From Marivita sp. (GTDB taxonomy: Bacteria; Pseudomonadota; Alphaproteobacteria; Rhodobacterales; Rhodobacteraceae): a stretch of 64,000 nucleotides of DNA. The notes under the pieces were generated by a model. It was not told where the DNA came from. It was given only the letters and a program-made list of their open reading frames with translations, and ran no database searches. Of this stretch, positions 27,291-36,532 are shown in pieces; position 1 is the stretch's first letter, and the number at the start of each line of letters is the position of its first letter. The stretch lies in contig NZ_JAIPUT010000005.1 of NCBI RefSeq assembly GCF_020055635.1, positions 93,864 to 157,863 of the forward strand. The letters are read 5' to 3'. The position numbers and the translations under genes are program-made.

Positions 27291-28976
27291 ATGGCTCAGA
27301 ACGCATCTATGGAAGAATTCGAAGCGCTTTTGAATGAAAGCCTCGAAATGGACACACCGGACGAAGGGTCCGTTGTCAAAGGCAAGGTCATCGCAATCGA
27401 AGCGGGCCAGGCCATCATCGACGTCGGCTACAAGATGGAAGGCCGCGTTGATCTCAAGGAATTCGCGAACCCCGGCGAAGCGCCCGACATCTCGGTCGGT
27501 GACGAAGTCGAGGTCTACCTGCGCTCCGCAGAGAACGCGCGCGGCGAAGCGGTCATCTCCCGCGAGATGGCGCGCCGCGAAGAAGCATGGGATCGCCTTG
27601 AAAAGGCCTATGCCGACGACGCCCGCGTCGAAGGCGCGATCTTTGGCCGTGTCAAGGGCGGCTTCACTGTCGATCTCGGCGGTGCCGTGGCCTTCCTGCC
27701 CGGCTCCCAGGTCGATGTGCGCCCGGTGCGCGACGCAGGCCCGCTCATGGGTCTCAAGCAGCCGTTCCAGATCCTCAAGATGGACCGTCGCCGCGGCAAC
27801 ATCGTCGTCTCGCGCCGCGCGATCCTCGAAGAATCCCGCGCCGAACAGCGCGCCGAAGTCATCGGCAACCTTACCGAAGGTCAGGCAGTCGACGGCGTGG
27901 TCAAGAATATCACCGAATACGGTGCCTTCGTCGACCTTGGTGGCGTGGACGGCCTGCTGCACGTGACCGACATGGCATGGCGCCGTGTGAACCACCCCTC
28001 CGAGATCCTGTCGATCGGCGAGACGGTCAAGGTTCAGGTCATCAAGATCAACAAGGAAACCCACCGCATCAGCCTCGGCATGAAGCAGCTTCAGGAAGAT
28101 CCGTGGGATCTGGTCGCCGCCAAATACCCGCTGGAATCGGTGCATATGGGCCGCGTGACGAACATCACGGATTACGGTGCGTTTGTTGAACTGGAGCCGG
28201 GCGTCGAAGGTCTGGTCCACGTCTCTGAAATGAGCTGGACCAAGAAGAACGTCCATCCGGGCAAGATCGTTTCCACCTCGCAGGAAGTGGAAGTCATGGT
28301 GCTCGAAATCGACAGCGCCAAGCGCCGCGTGTCGCTGGGTCTCAAGCAGACCATGCGCAACCCGTGGGAAGTGTTTGCAGAAACCCATCCCGAGGGCACC
28401 GAGGTCGAAGGCGAAGTCAAGAACATCACCGAATTCGGTCTGTTCGTCGGCCTAGAAGGCGACATCGACGGCATGGTTCACCTGTCGGACCTCAGCTGGG
28501 ACGAACGTGGCGAAGACGCGATCCAGAACTACCGCAAGGGCGACATGGTTCAGGCCGTCGTCACCGAGGTGGATGTCGAGAAAGAGCGGATTTCGCTCTC
28601 GATCAAGGCACTGGGCGGTGACAAGTTCGCCGAGGCCGTCGGTGGCACCAAGCGTGGCTCGATCATCACCGTTCAGGTGACCGCGATCGAAGATGGCGGG
28701 ATCGAAGTGGAATATGAAGGCATGAAGTCCTTCATCCGCCGCTCCGACCTCAGCCGTGACCGTGCCGAACAGCGTCCCGAGCGGTTCTCGGTCGGTGACA
28801 AGGTCGATGTGCGCGTGACCAACGTGGACAGCAAGACCCGCCGTCTGGGCCTGTCGATCAAGGCGCGCGAGATTGCCGAAGAGAAAGAGGCCGTGCAGCA
28901 ATACGGCTCCTCGGACTCCGGTGCCTCGCTGGGCGACATCCTCGGCGCCGCACTCAAGAGCGGCGACGACGACTGA
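27291..28976 (+). CDS. rpsA: 30S ribosomal protein S1
   Basis: 561 residues with six S1/OB-fold repeats, the full bacterial S1 layout; repeats 3-6 are recognisable from their VKNITEYGAFVDLGG-like starts. It binds mRNA and brings it to the 30S subunit. AAGGAA lies 12 nt before ATG 27291. A strong intrinsic terminator follows. Confidence 0.96.
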   Translation: MAQNASMEEFEALLNESLEMDTPDEGSVVKGKVIAIEAGQAIIDVGYKMEGRVDLKEFANPGEAPDISVGDEVEVYLRSAENARGEAVISREMARREEAWDRLEKAYADDARVEGAIFGRVKGGFTVDLGGAVAFLPGSQVDVRPVRDAGPLMGLKQPFQILKMDRRRGNIVVSRRAILEESRAEQRAEVIGNLTEGQAVDGVVKNITEYGAFVDLGGVDGLLHVTDMAWRRVNHPSEILSIGETVKVQVIKINKETHRISLGMKQLQEDPWDLVAAKYPLESVHMGRVTNITDYGAFVELEPGVEGLVHVSEMSWTKKNVHPGKIVSTSQEVEVMVLEIDSAKRRVSLGLKQTMRNPWEVFAETHPEGTEVEGEVKNITEFGLFVGLEGDIDGMVHLSDLSWDERGEDAIQNYRKGDMVQAVVTEVDVEKERISLSIKALGGDKFAEAVGGTKRGSIITVQVTAIEDGGIEVEYEGMKSFIRRSDLSRDRAEQRPERFSVGDKVDVRVTNVDSKTRRLGLSIKAREIAEEKEAVQQYGSSDSGASLGDILGAALKSGDDD

Positions 28977-29001
28977 TCCGGATCGCCGGTTCTGAATTTG
29001 G

Positions 29002-29036
29002 AAACCCCCGCATCACGGGTGCGGGGGTTTTCTTTT
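29002..29036 (+). terminator. Intrinsic terminator of rpsA
   Basis: An 11-bp stem (AAACCCCCGCA with TGCGGGGGTTT) is followed by TTCTTTTGTG, 25 nt after the rpsA stop. Confidence 0.9.
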
Positions 29037-29062
29037 GTGTGACGCCTTGAGTGAAGCGGGGT

Positions 29063-29102
29063 CGATGCGTCAACGCATCGATTGTTTCCGTCGACGGAAA
29101 CA
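29063..29102. repeat. Tandem perfect palindromes in a convergent gap
   Basis: CGATGCGT-CA-ACGCATCG (29063-29080) is followed by a 20-bp perfect palindrome with half-site TGTTTCCGTC (29083-29102). They lie between the rpsA terminator and the end of the opposed BKACE gene. Confidence 0.8.
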
Positions 29103-29146
29103 CGGCCGCGCTCCCCAAAGCGGTCGGCTACCGGACAGGTACAGGG

Positions 29147-29986
29147 TCAGGCGGCGACCTTGCGTAATCCCAGCAAGTCCCGCGCCTGCTGCCACGTGGC
29201 GACGGGGCGGTCATACTTGTCGCACAGCGCAACCGCGCGCTTGACCAGCGCCGCGTTCGACGGGGCCAGCGTGTCGCGATCAAGCCGGATATTGTCCTCG
29301 AGTCCGGTACGGGCATGCCCGCCCGACGAGATCGCCCATTCGTTCAGCACGATCTGGTTCGGCCCGATGCCCGCGGCACACCAGGGCGCATCTGGCCCGA
29401 ACAGCCGCTTGACCGTGTGGATGTAGAAATCGAACACCTCTCGGTCGACCGGCATCGCGTTCTTCACGCCCATGACGAACTGCACGTAAGGCGTATCGAC
29501 GATCTCGCCCGCCTTGTGCATCGCGGCGGCGCGAAAGATATGCGACAGGTCGAAGGCCTCGACCTCGGGCTTGATGTCATGGGCAATCATCTCGGAGGCG
29601 AGCCATTCCACGAGGTCGGGCGGATTTTCGTAGACCCGGGTGGGAAAGTTGTTCGACCCCACCGAGAGCGACGCCATGTCGGGCTTGAGCGGCAGCATCC
29701 CGCCGCGCGTCTTGCCTGCGCCGGAGCGCCCGCCGGTGGAAAGCTGCACGATCATGCCGGGGCAGTGTCTCTCGACGCCCTCCTTGAGCAAGGCAAAGCG
29801 ATCGGGATCGGAGGACGGGGTTTCATCGTCGTTGCGCACATGGGCATGCACGATGCTGGCACCCGCCTCGAAGGCCGCGTGGGTGCTTTCGATCTGCTCG
29901 GTCACGGTGGTGGGAACGGCGGGGTTGTCGGCCTTCGTCGGAAGCGATCCGGTGATGGCGACACAGATGATGCAAGGGGTGGTCAT
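29147..29986 (-). CDS. Beta-keto acid cleavage enzyme (BKACE, DUF849)
   Basis: 279 residues. BKACE/Kce enzymes are zinc TIM barrels that condense a beta-keto acid with acetyl-CoA and cleave it to acetoacetate and a CoA ester. The metal-binding HxH is in SIVHAHVRND, STGGRSGAGK follows, and GGHARTGLEDNIRLDRD matches the C-terminal signature. The substrate (for example 3-keto-5-aminohexanoate or dehydrocarnitine) cannot be read from sequence, and neighbours give no pathway. It ends convergently with rpsA. Confidence 0.88.
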   Translation of the reverse strand: MTTPCIICVAITGSLPTKADNPAVPTTVTEQIESTHAAFEAGASIVHAHVRNDDETPSSDPDRFALLKEGVERHCPGMIVQLSTGGRSGAGKTRGGMLPLKPDMASLSVGSNNFPTRVYENPPDLVEWLASEMIAHDIKPEVEAFDLSHIFRAAAMHKAGEIVDTPYVQFVMGVKNAMPVDREVFDFYIHTVKRLFGPDAPWCAAGIGPNQIVLNEWAISSGGHARTGLEDNIRLDRDTLAPSNAALVKRAVALCDKYDRPVATWQQARDLLGLRKVAA

Positions 29987-30197
29987 AGGGGGTTCGGTGG
30001 TCCTGAAGTTCTGATGATGCGCAGTCTGGCAGGAAAGCCAAGGGTGTCAAACGCTTCGGCCCGGCAGCGCCTGTCGGTCGGTGGGATCTCCGGGGCGCGC
30101 CCATCCGCTCAAATCCGTCGGGCGGGATCTGGCCCATTGTGTGCCGGGCGACTTGGCCTCACAATGGCGCAAAAGCGATCCAGAGGTGAGCAGACCG

Positions 30198-31328
30198 ATG
30201 CAGATCAATCGACGCATCTTCGGGCTGGGGCTTGTGGCCTCGGGCCTGTCCGCCTGTTCGCGTGGGCTTTCGGGCAGCGCGAACACAAGTCCCCCATCCG
30301 GCCTGCCCGCCGATCTGCGGCCGGTGTCGAACCCCGCCTATGACGGCTGGGTGGCGTCGTTTCGCGACCGTGCGGCGGCGCAGGGGATTTCGCAATCCAC
30401 GCTCGCCGCGGCGTTTCGCGGCACCGGCTATCTGCCCGGCGTCGTGACGCGGGATCGCAACCAGACCGAATTCAGGCGCAGCCTCGAGGATTACCTCTCC
30501 ATCGCCGCGTCCGAGGAACGGGTCAAAAAGGGCCGCGCCGCCTTTGCCAGGCACCGTGGCACACTCGACGCGCTGGAGGACCGCTACGGCGTCGATGCGC
30601 GCATCATCACGGCGATCTGGGGGCTGGAAAGCTTTTACGGTGAACGGCGCGGCGAAGTCCCGGTGATCTCGGCGACCTCGACCCTGGCCTTCGACGGGCG
30701 GCGCGGGCAGTTTTTTGAACAGCAACTCATCGCGGCGCTGCGCATACTCGAGAACGGCGACATCCCGGCATCGCAAATGACCGGAAGCTGGGCCGGGGCG
30801 ATGGGGCACACGCAGTTCATTCCGACCTCCTACCTGCAATTCGCAGTCGACCATACCGGCGACGGGCGACGTGACATCTGGTCGGACGATCCCAGCGATG
30901 CGCTGGCCTCGGCGGCCGCCTACCTGCAACGCAACGGCTGGACGCGCGGGCAAGGCTGGGGAAGCGAATCGCCGCAAGGATCGCTCCAGCCGCAACCCGG
31001 CGGGCCGCGCTTTGCCGTGACCGGCAATTTCCGCGTTATCAAGCGATACAACAATTCCGATGCCTACGCGATCGGGGTGGGCCACCTGTCCGACCGGATC
31101 GGCGGCGCAGGGCCGTTGCGCACGCCGTTTCCGCCCGATGCAAACGGGCTGACCAAGGCGGATCGGATCACCCTGCAACAACGCCTCACCGCGCGCGGTT
31201 TCGACACGCAGGGGGCCGATGGCGTGATCGGGGCGAACACCGAAACCGCCATCCGCGCCTACCAGGCAAGCCGGGGTCTGCCTCCGACCGGAACCCCGTC
31301 GCAGGCTTTGCTGCAAAGCTTGCGGTAG
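30198..31328 (+). CDS. Lytic murein transglycosylase (MltB family), lipoprotein
   Basis: 376 residues from ATG 30198 (AGAGGTGAG upstream). A lipobox (GLSAC, ~20) anchors it in the outer membrane. The SLT catalytic domain has the acid Glu in IWGLESFYGERRGEVPV and the MGHTQFIPTSYL segment; a PG_binding_1 domain (~310-376) ends the protein. It cleaves peptidoglycan to 1,6-anhydro-muropeptides. Confidence 0.92.
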   Translation: MQINRRIFGLGLVASGLSACSRGLSGSANTSPPSGLPADLRPVSNPAYDGWVASFRDRAAAQGISQSTLAAAFRGTGYLPGVVTRDRNQTEFRRSLEDYLSIAASEERVKKGRAAFARHRGTLDALEDRYGVDARIITAIWGLESFYGERRGEVPVISATSTLAFDGRRGQFFEQQLIAALRILENGDIPASQMTGSWAGAMGHTQFIPTSYLQFAVDHTGDGRRDIWSDDPSDALASAAAYLQRNGWTRGQGWGSESPQGSLQPQPGGPRFAVTGNFRVIKRYNNSDAYAIGVGHLSDRIGGAGPLRTPFPPDANGLTKADRITLQQRLTARGFDTQGADGVIGANTETAIRAYQASRGLPPTGTPSQALLQSLR

Positions 31329-31332
31329 GCCG

Positions 31333-31782
31333 GTGTTCCGCTTGTTGAAAGGAGTGCGCAATGCCGTGGTGCTGGTCTGGCTCTGCGCGGCTCTGGCGGT
31401 CAGCACTTTGGCGCTGGGGATACAGGCCCTGACCCTGTCGGCACAGGTCGCGACGGCGACGGCCAGTGCCTCGGCCGCCGCGCTGCGCCATCGCAAGGAG
31501 CTTGCCAAGGCGGTGTCCAAAGCCAGGGCCAAGGCACGGCTGCGGCGTATGCTCGTCGCGGTGCCGGTTCTGGGCACCGGGGCTGCCGTGGCATTCGAGG
31601 CACAGGATTTCCACGACTGGCAGACCGACAACCCCGAGGGCAGCTTTGCCGACTATTCCTGTGACGTGGCCGAACTGAGCGCCGAGGTGGTGGACGAGGT
31701 GCTCCAGGACCTGCCGGAAGCTGTGCGACCGTCGCGGGATCTATTGCTCGGCCGGCTTCCGGACTGCCAGACTCCGGCCTGA
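31333..31782 (+). CDS. Hypothetical small membrane protein
   Basis: 149 residues from GTG 31333, 4 nt after the transglycosylase stop, so probably co-transcribed. A transmembrane helix (~10-35), an Ala/Lys/Arg-rich helical stretch predicted to be coiled (~38-70), a second hydrophobic segment (~71-88) and an acidic C-terminal domain with two Cys follow one another. I do not recognise the family. The start is uncertain for lack of a clear ribosome binding site. Confidence 0.65.
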   Translation: MFRLLKGVRNAVVLVWLCAALAVSTLALGIQALTLSAQVATATASASAAALRHRKELAKAVSKARAKARLRRMLVAVPVLGTGAAVAFEAQDFHDWQTDNPEGSFADYSCDVAELSAEVVDEVLQDLPEAVRPSRDLLLGRLPDCQTPA

Positions 31783-31896
31783 GCCCCGGCGTTTCTTATG
31801 TGTTCAATATTTAATCCTTAAGCCGAAATTTGCTGACGTTTTAAGCGAAGCTGTCGGATGGCGCCCGGTTTTTGCCCGATAAAACGCCAGTTTTGA

Positions 31897-31915
31897 TGCA
31901 TGTCCCGGAAATGCA
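31897..31915. promoter_or_regulatory. Inverted repeat upstream of ureD
   Basis: TGCAT-N9-ATGCA lies 41 nt before the ureD start. The half-sites resemble NtrC sites (TGCAC-N7-GTGCA), but the spacer is two bases longer, so the match is only suggestive. Confidence 0.3.
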
Positions 31916-31955
31916 ATGGAAGTCCGTCCCGACGGATTGCTAGCGTTTCGGAACG

Positions 31956-32780
31956 ATGACCCATTTGACCGCCCTTGCCACCTTGCCGCCGCGTTCCCAT
32001 GGCAAGCTGACCATCGCCGCCAAGACGCGCGGTGACGGCGTGTCGGCGCTTGCCGATCTGCACCAGTCCGGGTCGGCGAAGATCCTGATGACCCCGGCGC
32101 GCGACGCGGTCGAGGGAGTGATCCTCAACACGTCCGGAGGTCTGACCGGCGGCGACACCCTGTCCATCGCGGCCAGTGCGCAGGCGGGCGCACGGCTGCG
32201 CCTGACCACGCAAGCCGCCGAACGGGTCTACCGCACTGCCGACGAGACCACCGCGCGGGTGCGCAACATGGTGACGGTGGAACCGGGCGGGCGCGTCGAT
32301 TGGCTGCCGCAGGAAACGATCCTGTTCCAGAACGGCGCGCTGCGGCGGTCTCTGACCATCAGGATGGCGGCGGATGCACGCCTGCTGGTGGTCGAGCCCG
32401 TGCTCTTTGGCCGCCTCGCCATGGGCGAGGTGGTGACGCAGGCCCGCTTTGCGGACCGTCTGACGCTGGAACGTGCAGGCGAACTGGTTTTCCGCGATGC
32501 CAGCACTCTGAACGGCGACATCACCGCCACGCTCGACAGGCCCGCCCTGGGCGGAGGCGCGCGCGCGATGGCGCTGGTGGTTTTCGCCGCGCCCGAGGCC
32601 GAGGCGCATCTTGATCCGCTCCGTGCCATCTTGCCGCCGACCGCTGGCGTGTCGCTGGTGCGGGACGGCGTGCTTGTCCTGCGGGCGCTGGCGCAAGACG
32701 GCTTCGAGCTGCGCCGCACGCTTGTGCCCGTTCTTGATCGGCTGAGCGGTGACGCCCTGCCGCGATCCTGGAGACTTTGA
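31956..32780 (+). CDS. ureD: Urease accessory protein UreD
   Basis: 274 residues. UreD (UreH) scaffolds the UreFG complex on apo-urease for nickel insertion. The family pattern SGGLTGGDTLSIAASAQAGARLRLTTQAAERVYR and WLPQETILFQNGALRRSL is clear. It is the first gene of the urease operon, 3 nt before ureA, with a 173-nt upstream gap holding the promoter. Confidence 0.94.
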   Translation: MTHLTALATLPPRSHGKLTIAAKTRGDGVSALADLHQSGSAKILMTPARDAVEGVILNTSGGLTGGDTLSIAASAQAGARLRLTTQAAERVYRTADETTARVRNMVTVEPGGRVDWLPQETILFQNGALRRSLTIRMAADARLLVVEPVLFGRLAMGEVVTQARFADRLTLERAGELVFRDASTLNGDITATLDRPALGGGARAMALVVFAAPEAEAHLDPLRAILPPTAGVSLVRDGVLVLRALAQDGFELRRTLVPVLDRLSGDALPRSWRL

Positions 32781-32783
32781 GAC

Positions 32784-33086
32784 ATGAACCTGACCCCACG
32801 TGAGAAAGACAAACTGCTGGTGGCCATGGCCGCCGAGGTGGCCCGCAAGCGGCTGGACCGCGGTGTCAAGCTGAACCATCCCGAGGCGATTGCGTTGATC
32901 ACCGACGCGGTGGTGGAAGGCGCGCGCGACGGCCGGTCGGTGGCCGACATGATGCAGGCGGGGGCGCAGGTCATCACCCGTGCGCAATGCATGGAGGGTG
33001 TGCCCGAGATGATCCACGAGGTGCAGGTCGAAGCGACATTTCCGGACGGCACCAAACTGGTGACTGTGCACAATCCGATCCGGTGA
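32784..33086 (+). CDS. ureA: Urease gamma subunit UreA
   Basis: 100 residues, the normal length for a separate gamma subunit. [20 protein letters not shown] at the start and [21 protein letters not shown] match the family. It assembles with UreB and UreC. Immediately after its stop is a copy of the 26-nt dispersed repeat. Confidence 0.95.
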   Translation: MNLTPREKDKLLVAMAAEVARKRLDRGVKLNHPEAIALITDAVVEGARDGRSVADMMQAGAQVITRAQCMEGVPEMIHEVQVEATFPDGTKLVTVHNPIR

Positions 33087-33087
33087 G

Positions 33088-33113
33088 TTTGCATATTTGG
33101 AAAGAGAAGAAGC
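33088..33113 (+). repeat. 26-nt dispersed repeat, copy 1
   Basis: Begins TTTGCATATTTGGAAAG and ends AGAAGAAGC. It starts one base after the ureA stop and ends 10 nt before the start of the next small gene. Identical copies are at 56911, 57094 (minus) and 62651. Confidence 0.92.
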
Positions 33114-33123
33114 GAAAGGTGTG

Positions 33124-33306
33124 ATGATGAAAAACGGTCTTGCTTTGGGTGCGGTTGCACTGACCTGGGCCTCTGCCGCGATGGCGCATCCCGGCGCGCA
33201 TGTGCACCCCCATGACGGGGCGCATTGGCTGACGCTGGTGTCCGCGCTTGGCGTCATCGCGGTGGCGGGCGGGCTTGTCGCCGCGCGCTTGCGGTCGCGC
33301 AAATGA
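33124..33306 (+). CDS. Histidine-rich small exported/membrane protein in urease operon
   Basis: 60 residues from ATG 33124 (AAAGGTG upstream). A signal-like helix ending in AMA is followed by a His cluster [14 protein letters not shown] (five His in 14 residues) and a second hydrophobic helix with a basic C-terminus. Its stop overlaps the ureB start (ATGA), so it is translated with the urease subunits. The cluster suggests nickel or other metal binding at the envelope, perhaps feeding UreE; this is inference. Confidence 0.8.
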   Translation: MMKNGLALGAVALTWASAAMAHPGAHVHPHDGAHWLTLVSALGVIAVAGGLVAARLRSRK

Positions 33307-33608
33307 TCCCCGGAGAGCTTTTCCCGGCGGAGGGCACGCTGACCCTGAACCCCGATCGCATCGCGATCACGGTGATGGTCGCGAATACCGGCGACCGGCC
33401 GGTGCAGGTGGGCAGCCATTATCATTTCGCGGAAACCAACCCCGCGCTGGAGTTCGACCGCGATGCGGCTCGCGGGCACAGGCTCGACATTGCGCCGGGA
33501 ACCGCCGTGCGGTTCGAGCCGGGCCAGCGCCGCGAGGTGCAGCTGATCCCGATGAGCGGCGCGCGGCGGGTCATCGGGTTCAACCAGCATGTCATGGGAG
33601 ATCTCTAG
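33303..33608 (+). CDS. ureB: Urease beta subunit UreB
   Basis: 101 residues. The family pattern [18 protein letters not shown] and [18 protein letters not shown] is plain. ATG 33303 overlaps the stop of the His-rich gene, and the next gene starts directly at 33609 with no gap. Confidence 0.95.
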   Translation: MIPGELFPAEGTLTLNPDRIAITVMVANTGDRPVQVGSHYHFAETNPALEFDRDAARGHRLDIAPGTAVRFEPGQRREVQLIPMSGARRVIGFNQHVMGDL

Positions 33609-33923
33609 ATGCCACGGATCGTCACACCAATGGATTACTGGGCCAACGCGATGCAGCTGGGGTTCGTTCTGGCCGAGGCGCAGGGCGTGATCGCCATGCG
33701 CTTCATGGGGGCCGCGGGCGTCTGGTCCGTGCCGAAGACGGAAAACAGCCGGATGCTGAACGAGAAGGTCTTCGCCTTCGTCAAGGGCACTTCGGACGCA
33801 TCGCTTGCCGCGATTTCGGGCAAAAGCCCGGATGTCGTGGCGGCCATGGCGATCAAGCCGATCCGGCAGGCGACGCGCGCCAATCACAGGCGTTTGACAA
33901 AACGTGGACTGAAGAGGGTCTGA
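33609..33923 (+). CDS. Unknown 104-residue protein between ureB and ureC
   Basis: Mostly helical and Ala/Met-rich ([32 protein letters not shown]), with a very basic C-terminus ([15 protein letters not shown]). There is no signal peptide. The pattern loosely resembles phasin-like helical proteins. It starts directly after the ureB stop and ends 1 nt before ureC, so it is fully embedded in the urease transcript. Function unknown; a link to urease assembly is only contextual. Confidence 0.75.
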   Translation: MPRIVTPMDYWANAMQLGFVLAEAQGVIAMRFMGAAGVWSVPKTENSRMLNEKVFAFVKGTSDASLAAISGKSPDVVAAMAIKPIRQATRANHRRLTKRGLKRV

Positions 33924-33924
33924 C

Positions 33925-35685
33925 ATGCCAGCAGAGATCAAACGCGCCGATTATGCCGCCATGTTCGGCCCCACGGTGGGCGACAGGCTGCGGCTGGCTG
34001 ACACGGACCTGATCATCGAGGTGGAACGCGACCTGACCGCCGAGGCTGTGGGGGCGGCGACACGCGGCGGCAGCGGGTCGAACGCGCTGGGTTATGGCGA
34101 AGAGGTCAAGTTCGGCGGCGGCAAGGTGATCCGCGACGGGATGGGCCAGAGCCAGGCGACGCGGGCCGAGGGCGCAGTGGACACGGTGATCACCAATGCG
34201 CTGATCGTGGACCATACCGGGGTCTACAAGGCCGATGTGGGCCTGCGTGACGGGCGCATCCACAAGATCGGCAAGGCGGGAAACCCCGACACCCAGCCGG
34301 GTGTGGACATCATCATCGGGCCGGGCACCGAGGCGATTGCGGGCGAAGGGCGCATCCTGACCGCTGGCGGGTTCGATTCGCACATCCATTTCATCTGCCC
34401 GCAACAGATCGAGGACGCGTTGCATTCGGGCCTCACCACCATGCTGGGCGGCGGCACCGGCCCTGCGCATGGCACATTGGCCACAACCTGCACGCCGGGA
34501 CCGTGGCATATCGGCCGCATGTTGCAGGCAGCGGATGCGTTTCCGATGAACCTTGCCTTTGCGGGCAAGGGCAACGCGTCGCTGCCCGCAGCACTCGAAG
34601 AGCAGGTCAAGGCGGGCGCCTGCGCCTTGAAGCTGCACGAGGATTGGGGCACCACCCCGGCTGCCATCGACTGTTGTCTTTCGGTGGCCGACGCGATGGA
34701 TGTGCAGGTGATGATCCACACCGACACTCTGAACGAGAGCGGTTTTGTCGAACACACGGTCAAGGCCATGAAGGGCCGCACGATCCACGCCTTCCACACC
34801 GAAGGGGCAGGTGGCGGGCATGCGCCGGACATCATCAAGATCTGCGGCGAGGAACATGTCCTGCCGTCCTCGACCAACCCGACGCGGCCCTTCACCGTGA
34901 ACACGCTGGAAGAGCATCTGGACATGCTCATGGTCTGTCACCACCTCGACAAATCCATCCCCGAGGACATCGCCTTTGCCGAAAGCCGCATCCGGCGCGA
35001 GACGATTGCGGCCGAGGACATCCTGCACGACATGGGCGCGTTTTCGATCATCGCGTCCGACAGTCAGGCGATGGGCCGCGTGGGCGAGGTGATCATCCGC
35101 ACCTGGCAGACCGCCGACAAGATGCGCAAGCAGCGCGGGCGGCTGTCCGAGGAAACCGGCGACAACGACAACATGCGCGTCCGCCGCTATATCGCGAAAT
35201 ACACGATCAACCCTGCGATTGCGCATGGCATCAGCCAGCACATCGGCAGCATCGAGGAAGGCAAACGTGCCGATCTGGTGCTTTGGAACCCGGCCTTCTT
35301 TGGCGTGAAACCCGAGATGGTGCTTCTGGGTGGCACGATTGTCTGTGCTCAGATGGGAGACCCGAACGCATCCATCCCGACGCCGCAGCCGGTCTATTCG
35401 CGGCCGATGTTCGGGGCCTACGGCCGCAGCGTCGAACATTCCGCGGTGGTGTTCGTGTCCGAGGCGGCGCAGGCCGACGGCATCGGCGACACGCTGGGCA
35501 TCGCCAAGAAAACGCTGGCTGTGCAGAACACCCGCGGGATCGGCAAATCCGACCTCAAGCTGAACACCGCAACCCCCAAGGTCGAGGTGAACCCCGAAAC
35601 CTATGAAGTGCGCGCCGATGGCGAATTGCTGGTCTGTGAACCGGCAGAGGTTCTGCCGATGGCGCAGCGGTATTTCCTGTTTTGA
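33925..35685 (+). CDS. ureC: Urease alpha subunit UreC
   Basis: 586 residues, slightly longer than the common ~570 because of a Gly/Ala-rich insertion near 45-60 ([15 protein letters not shown]). It hydrolyses urea at a di-nickel site. The carbamylated lysine is in [10 protein letters not shown], metal histidines are in DSHIHFI and [13 protein letters not shown], and the mobile flap carries [19 protein letters not shown]. All key residues are present, so it should be active. Confidence 0.97.
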   Translation: MPAEIKRADYAAMFGPTVGDRLRLADTDLIIEVERDLTAEAVGAATRGGSGSNALGYGEEVKFGGGKVIRDGMGQSQATRAEGAVDTVITNALIVDHTGVYKADVGLRDGRIHKIGKAGNPDTQPGVDIIIGPGTEAIAGEGRILTAGGFDSHIHFICPQQIEDALHSGLTTMLGGGTGPAHGTLATTCTPGPWHIGRMLQAADAFPMNLAFAGKGNASLPAALEEQVKAGACALKLHEDWGTTPAAIDCCLSVADAMDVQVMIHTDTLNESGFVEHTVKAMKGRTIHAFHTEGAGGGHAPDIIKICGEEHVLPSSTNPTRPFTVNTLEEHLDMLMVCHHLDKSIPEDIAFAESRIRRETIAAEDILHDMGAFSIIASDSQAMGRVGEVIIRTWQTADKMRKQRGRLSEETGDNDNMRVRRYIAKYTINPAIAHGISQHIGSIEEGKRADLVLWNPAFFGVKPEMVLLGGTIVCAQMGDPNASIPTPQPVYSRPMFGAYGRSVEHSAVVFVSEAAQADGIGDTLGIAKKTLAVQNTRGIGKSDLKLNTATPKVEVNPETYEVRADGELLVCEPAEVLPMAQRYFLF

Positions 35686-35695
35686 AGGCACGGGA

Positions 35696-36058
35696 TCACA
35701 TGTCTTCCATGATGTCGTTATCTTCTGGCTCCGTCCTCCGGGACATATGCCCGGCCGGGCCGGGCTGGTCAAAAGAGCGGCGCGGGGGGCCGTTTCGGGC
35801 ACGGGTCAGAACGGTTTCGGTCACTGTTTCGGTCCAGTATCGCGGGTCAGACAAGATCGCGTCGGGCAGGGCGGCCCTGTTCAGGCGTCGCGAGGTGGTT
35901 CGGCGGATGAACACGTCGAATTCCCGGCCGGTTTCGCGGCGCGGTGAGGCAAGAATGGCCGCGCGAAGATGCTGTTCACGGTCTTTCAACGCCGCGATCT
36001 CGGCCCGGACGCTGCCAAGCGCATCTGCCAGTCCCAATTCGAAATACTGTCCATCCAT
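35696..36058 (-). CDS. Hypothetical protein opposed to the urease operon
   Basis: 120 residues. An N-terminal coiled-coil-like helix (LGSVRAEIAALKDREQHLRAAIL) is followed by GREFDVFIRRTTSRRLNRAALPDAILSDP, a pattern typical of a small protein family seen in Rhodobacteraceae. The plus-strand alternative frame is low-complexity and lacks family features. It lies on the minus strand inside the 406-nt ureC-ureE gap, so transcription through the operon would run antisense to it. Function unknown. Confidence 0.6.
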   Translation of the reverse strand: MDGQYFELGLADALGSVRAEIAALKDREQHLRAAILASPRRETGREFDVFIRRTTSRRLNRAALPDAILSDPRYWTETVTETVLTRARNGPPRRSFDQPGPAGHMSRRTEPEDNDIMEDM

Positions 36059-36091
36059 GATGCATGATCATCACGAAAGGCTGAATGAAAC

Positions 36092-36532
36092 ATGAACGCG
36101 GCTCAGGTTCTGGTTCGACATTATCACGGTGACACCGCAGGCCGGTTGACCCTGTCCTACGAGGCGCGGTTCCTGCGGCGGCGCGTGCTGACGACGGATG
36201 ACGGAGAAGACATTCTGGTGGACCTCGAACAGACCAGTTCGCTGGATCACGGCGACGCGCTTGTCCTGGAGGATGGCCGCCATATCGCCATCGCTGCCGC
36301 GCCCGAGCCGCTTCTGGAAATCACCGGCGACAACCTGGTTCGCCTTGCCTGGCATATCGGCAACCGCCACACGCCCTGTCAGGTCGAAGCCACGCGCCTG
36401 CTGATCCAGCCTGATCACGTGATCCGCGACATGCTGGGCAAGCTGGGGGCGACGGTGATCGAACGTGTCGAACCCTTCACCCCGGAAGGAGGCGCCTACG
36501 GTCATGGACGGACCCATTCGCACGCCCACTGA
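36092..36532 (+). CDS. ureE: Urease nickel metallochaperone UreE
   Basis: 146 residues. It delivers nickel to the UreDFG-urease complex. The RRRVLTTDDGEDILVDL N-terminal fold, LAWHIGNRHTPCQVE and the His-rich tail [10 protein letters not shown] are diagnostic. It overlaps ureF by 29 nt. Confidence 0.94.
   Translation: MNAAQVLVRHYHGDTAGRLTLSYEARFLRRRVLTTDDGEDILVDLEQTSSLDHGDALVLEDGRHIAIAAAPEPLLEITGDNLVRLAWHIGNRHTPCQVEATRLLIQPDHVIRDMLGKLGATVIERVEPFTPEGGAYGHGRTHSHAH

Noticed and set aside
31881..31900. TGGC...TTGC pattern upstream of ureD as a sigma-54 promoter
   Set aside because: The GG to GC distance is 12 nt rather than the required 10.
31818..33941. 707-codon minus-strand frame across ureD-ureB
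   Set aside because: Shadow of the urease genes; high GC keeps the opposite frame open, and it is His/Arg-rich with no family features.
33853..35802. 649-codon minus-strand frame opposite ureC
   Set aside because: Shadow of ureC, which has all active-site residues.
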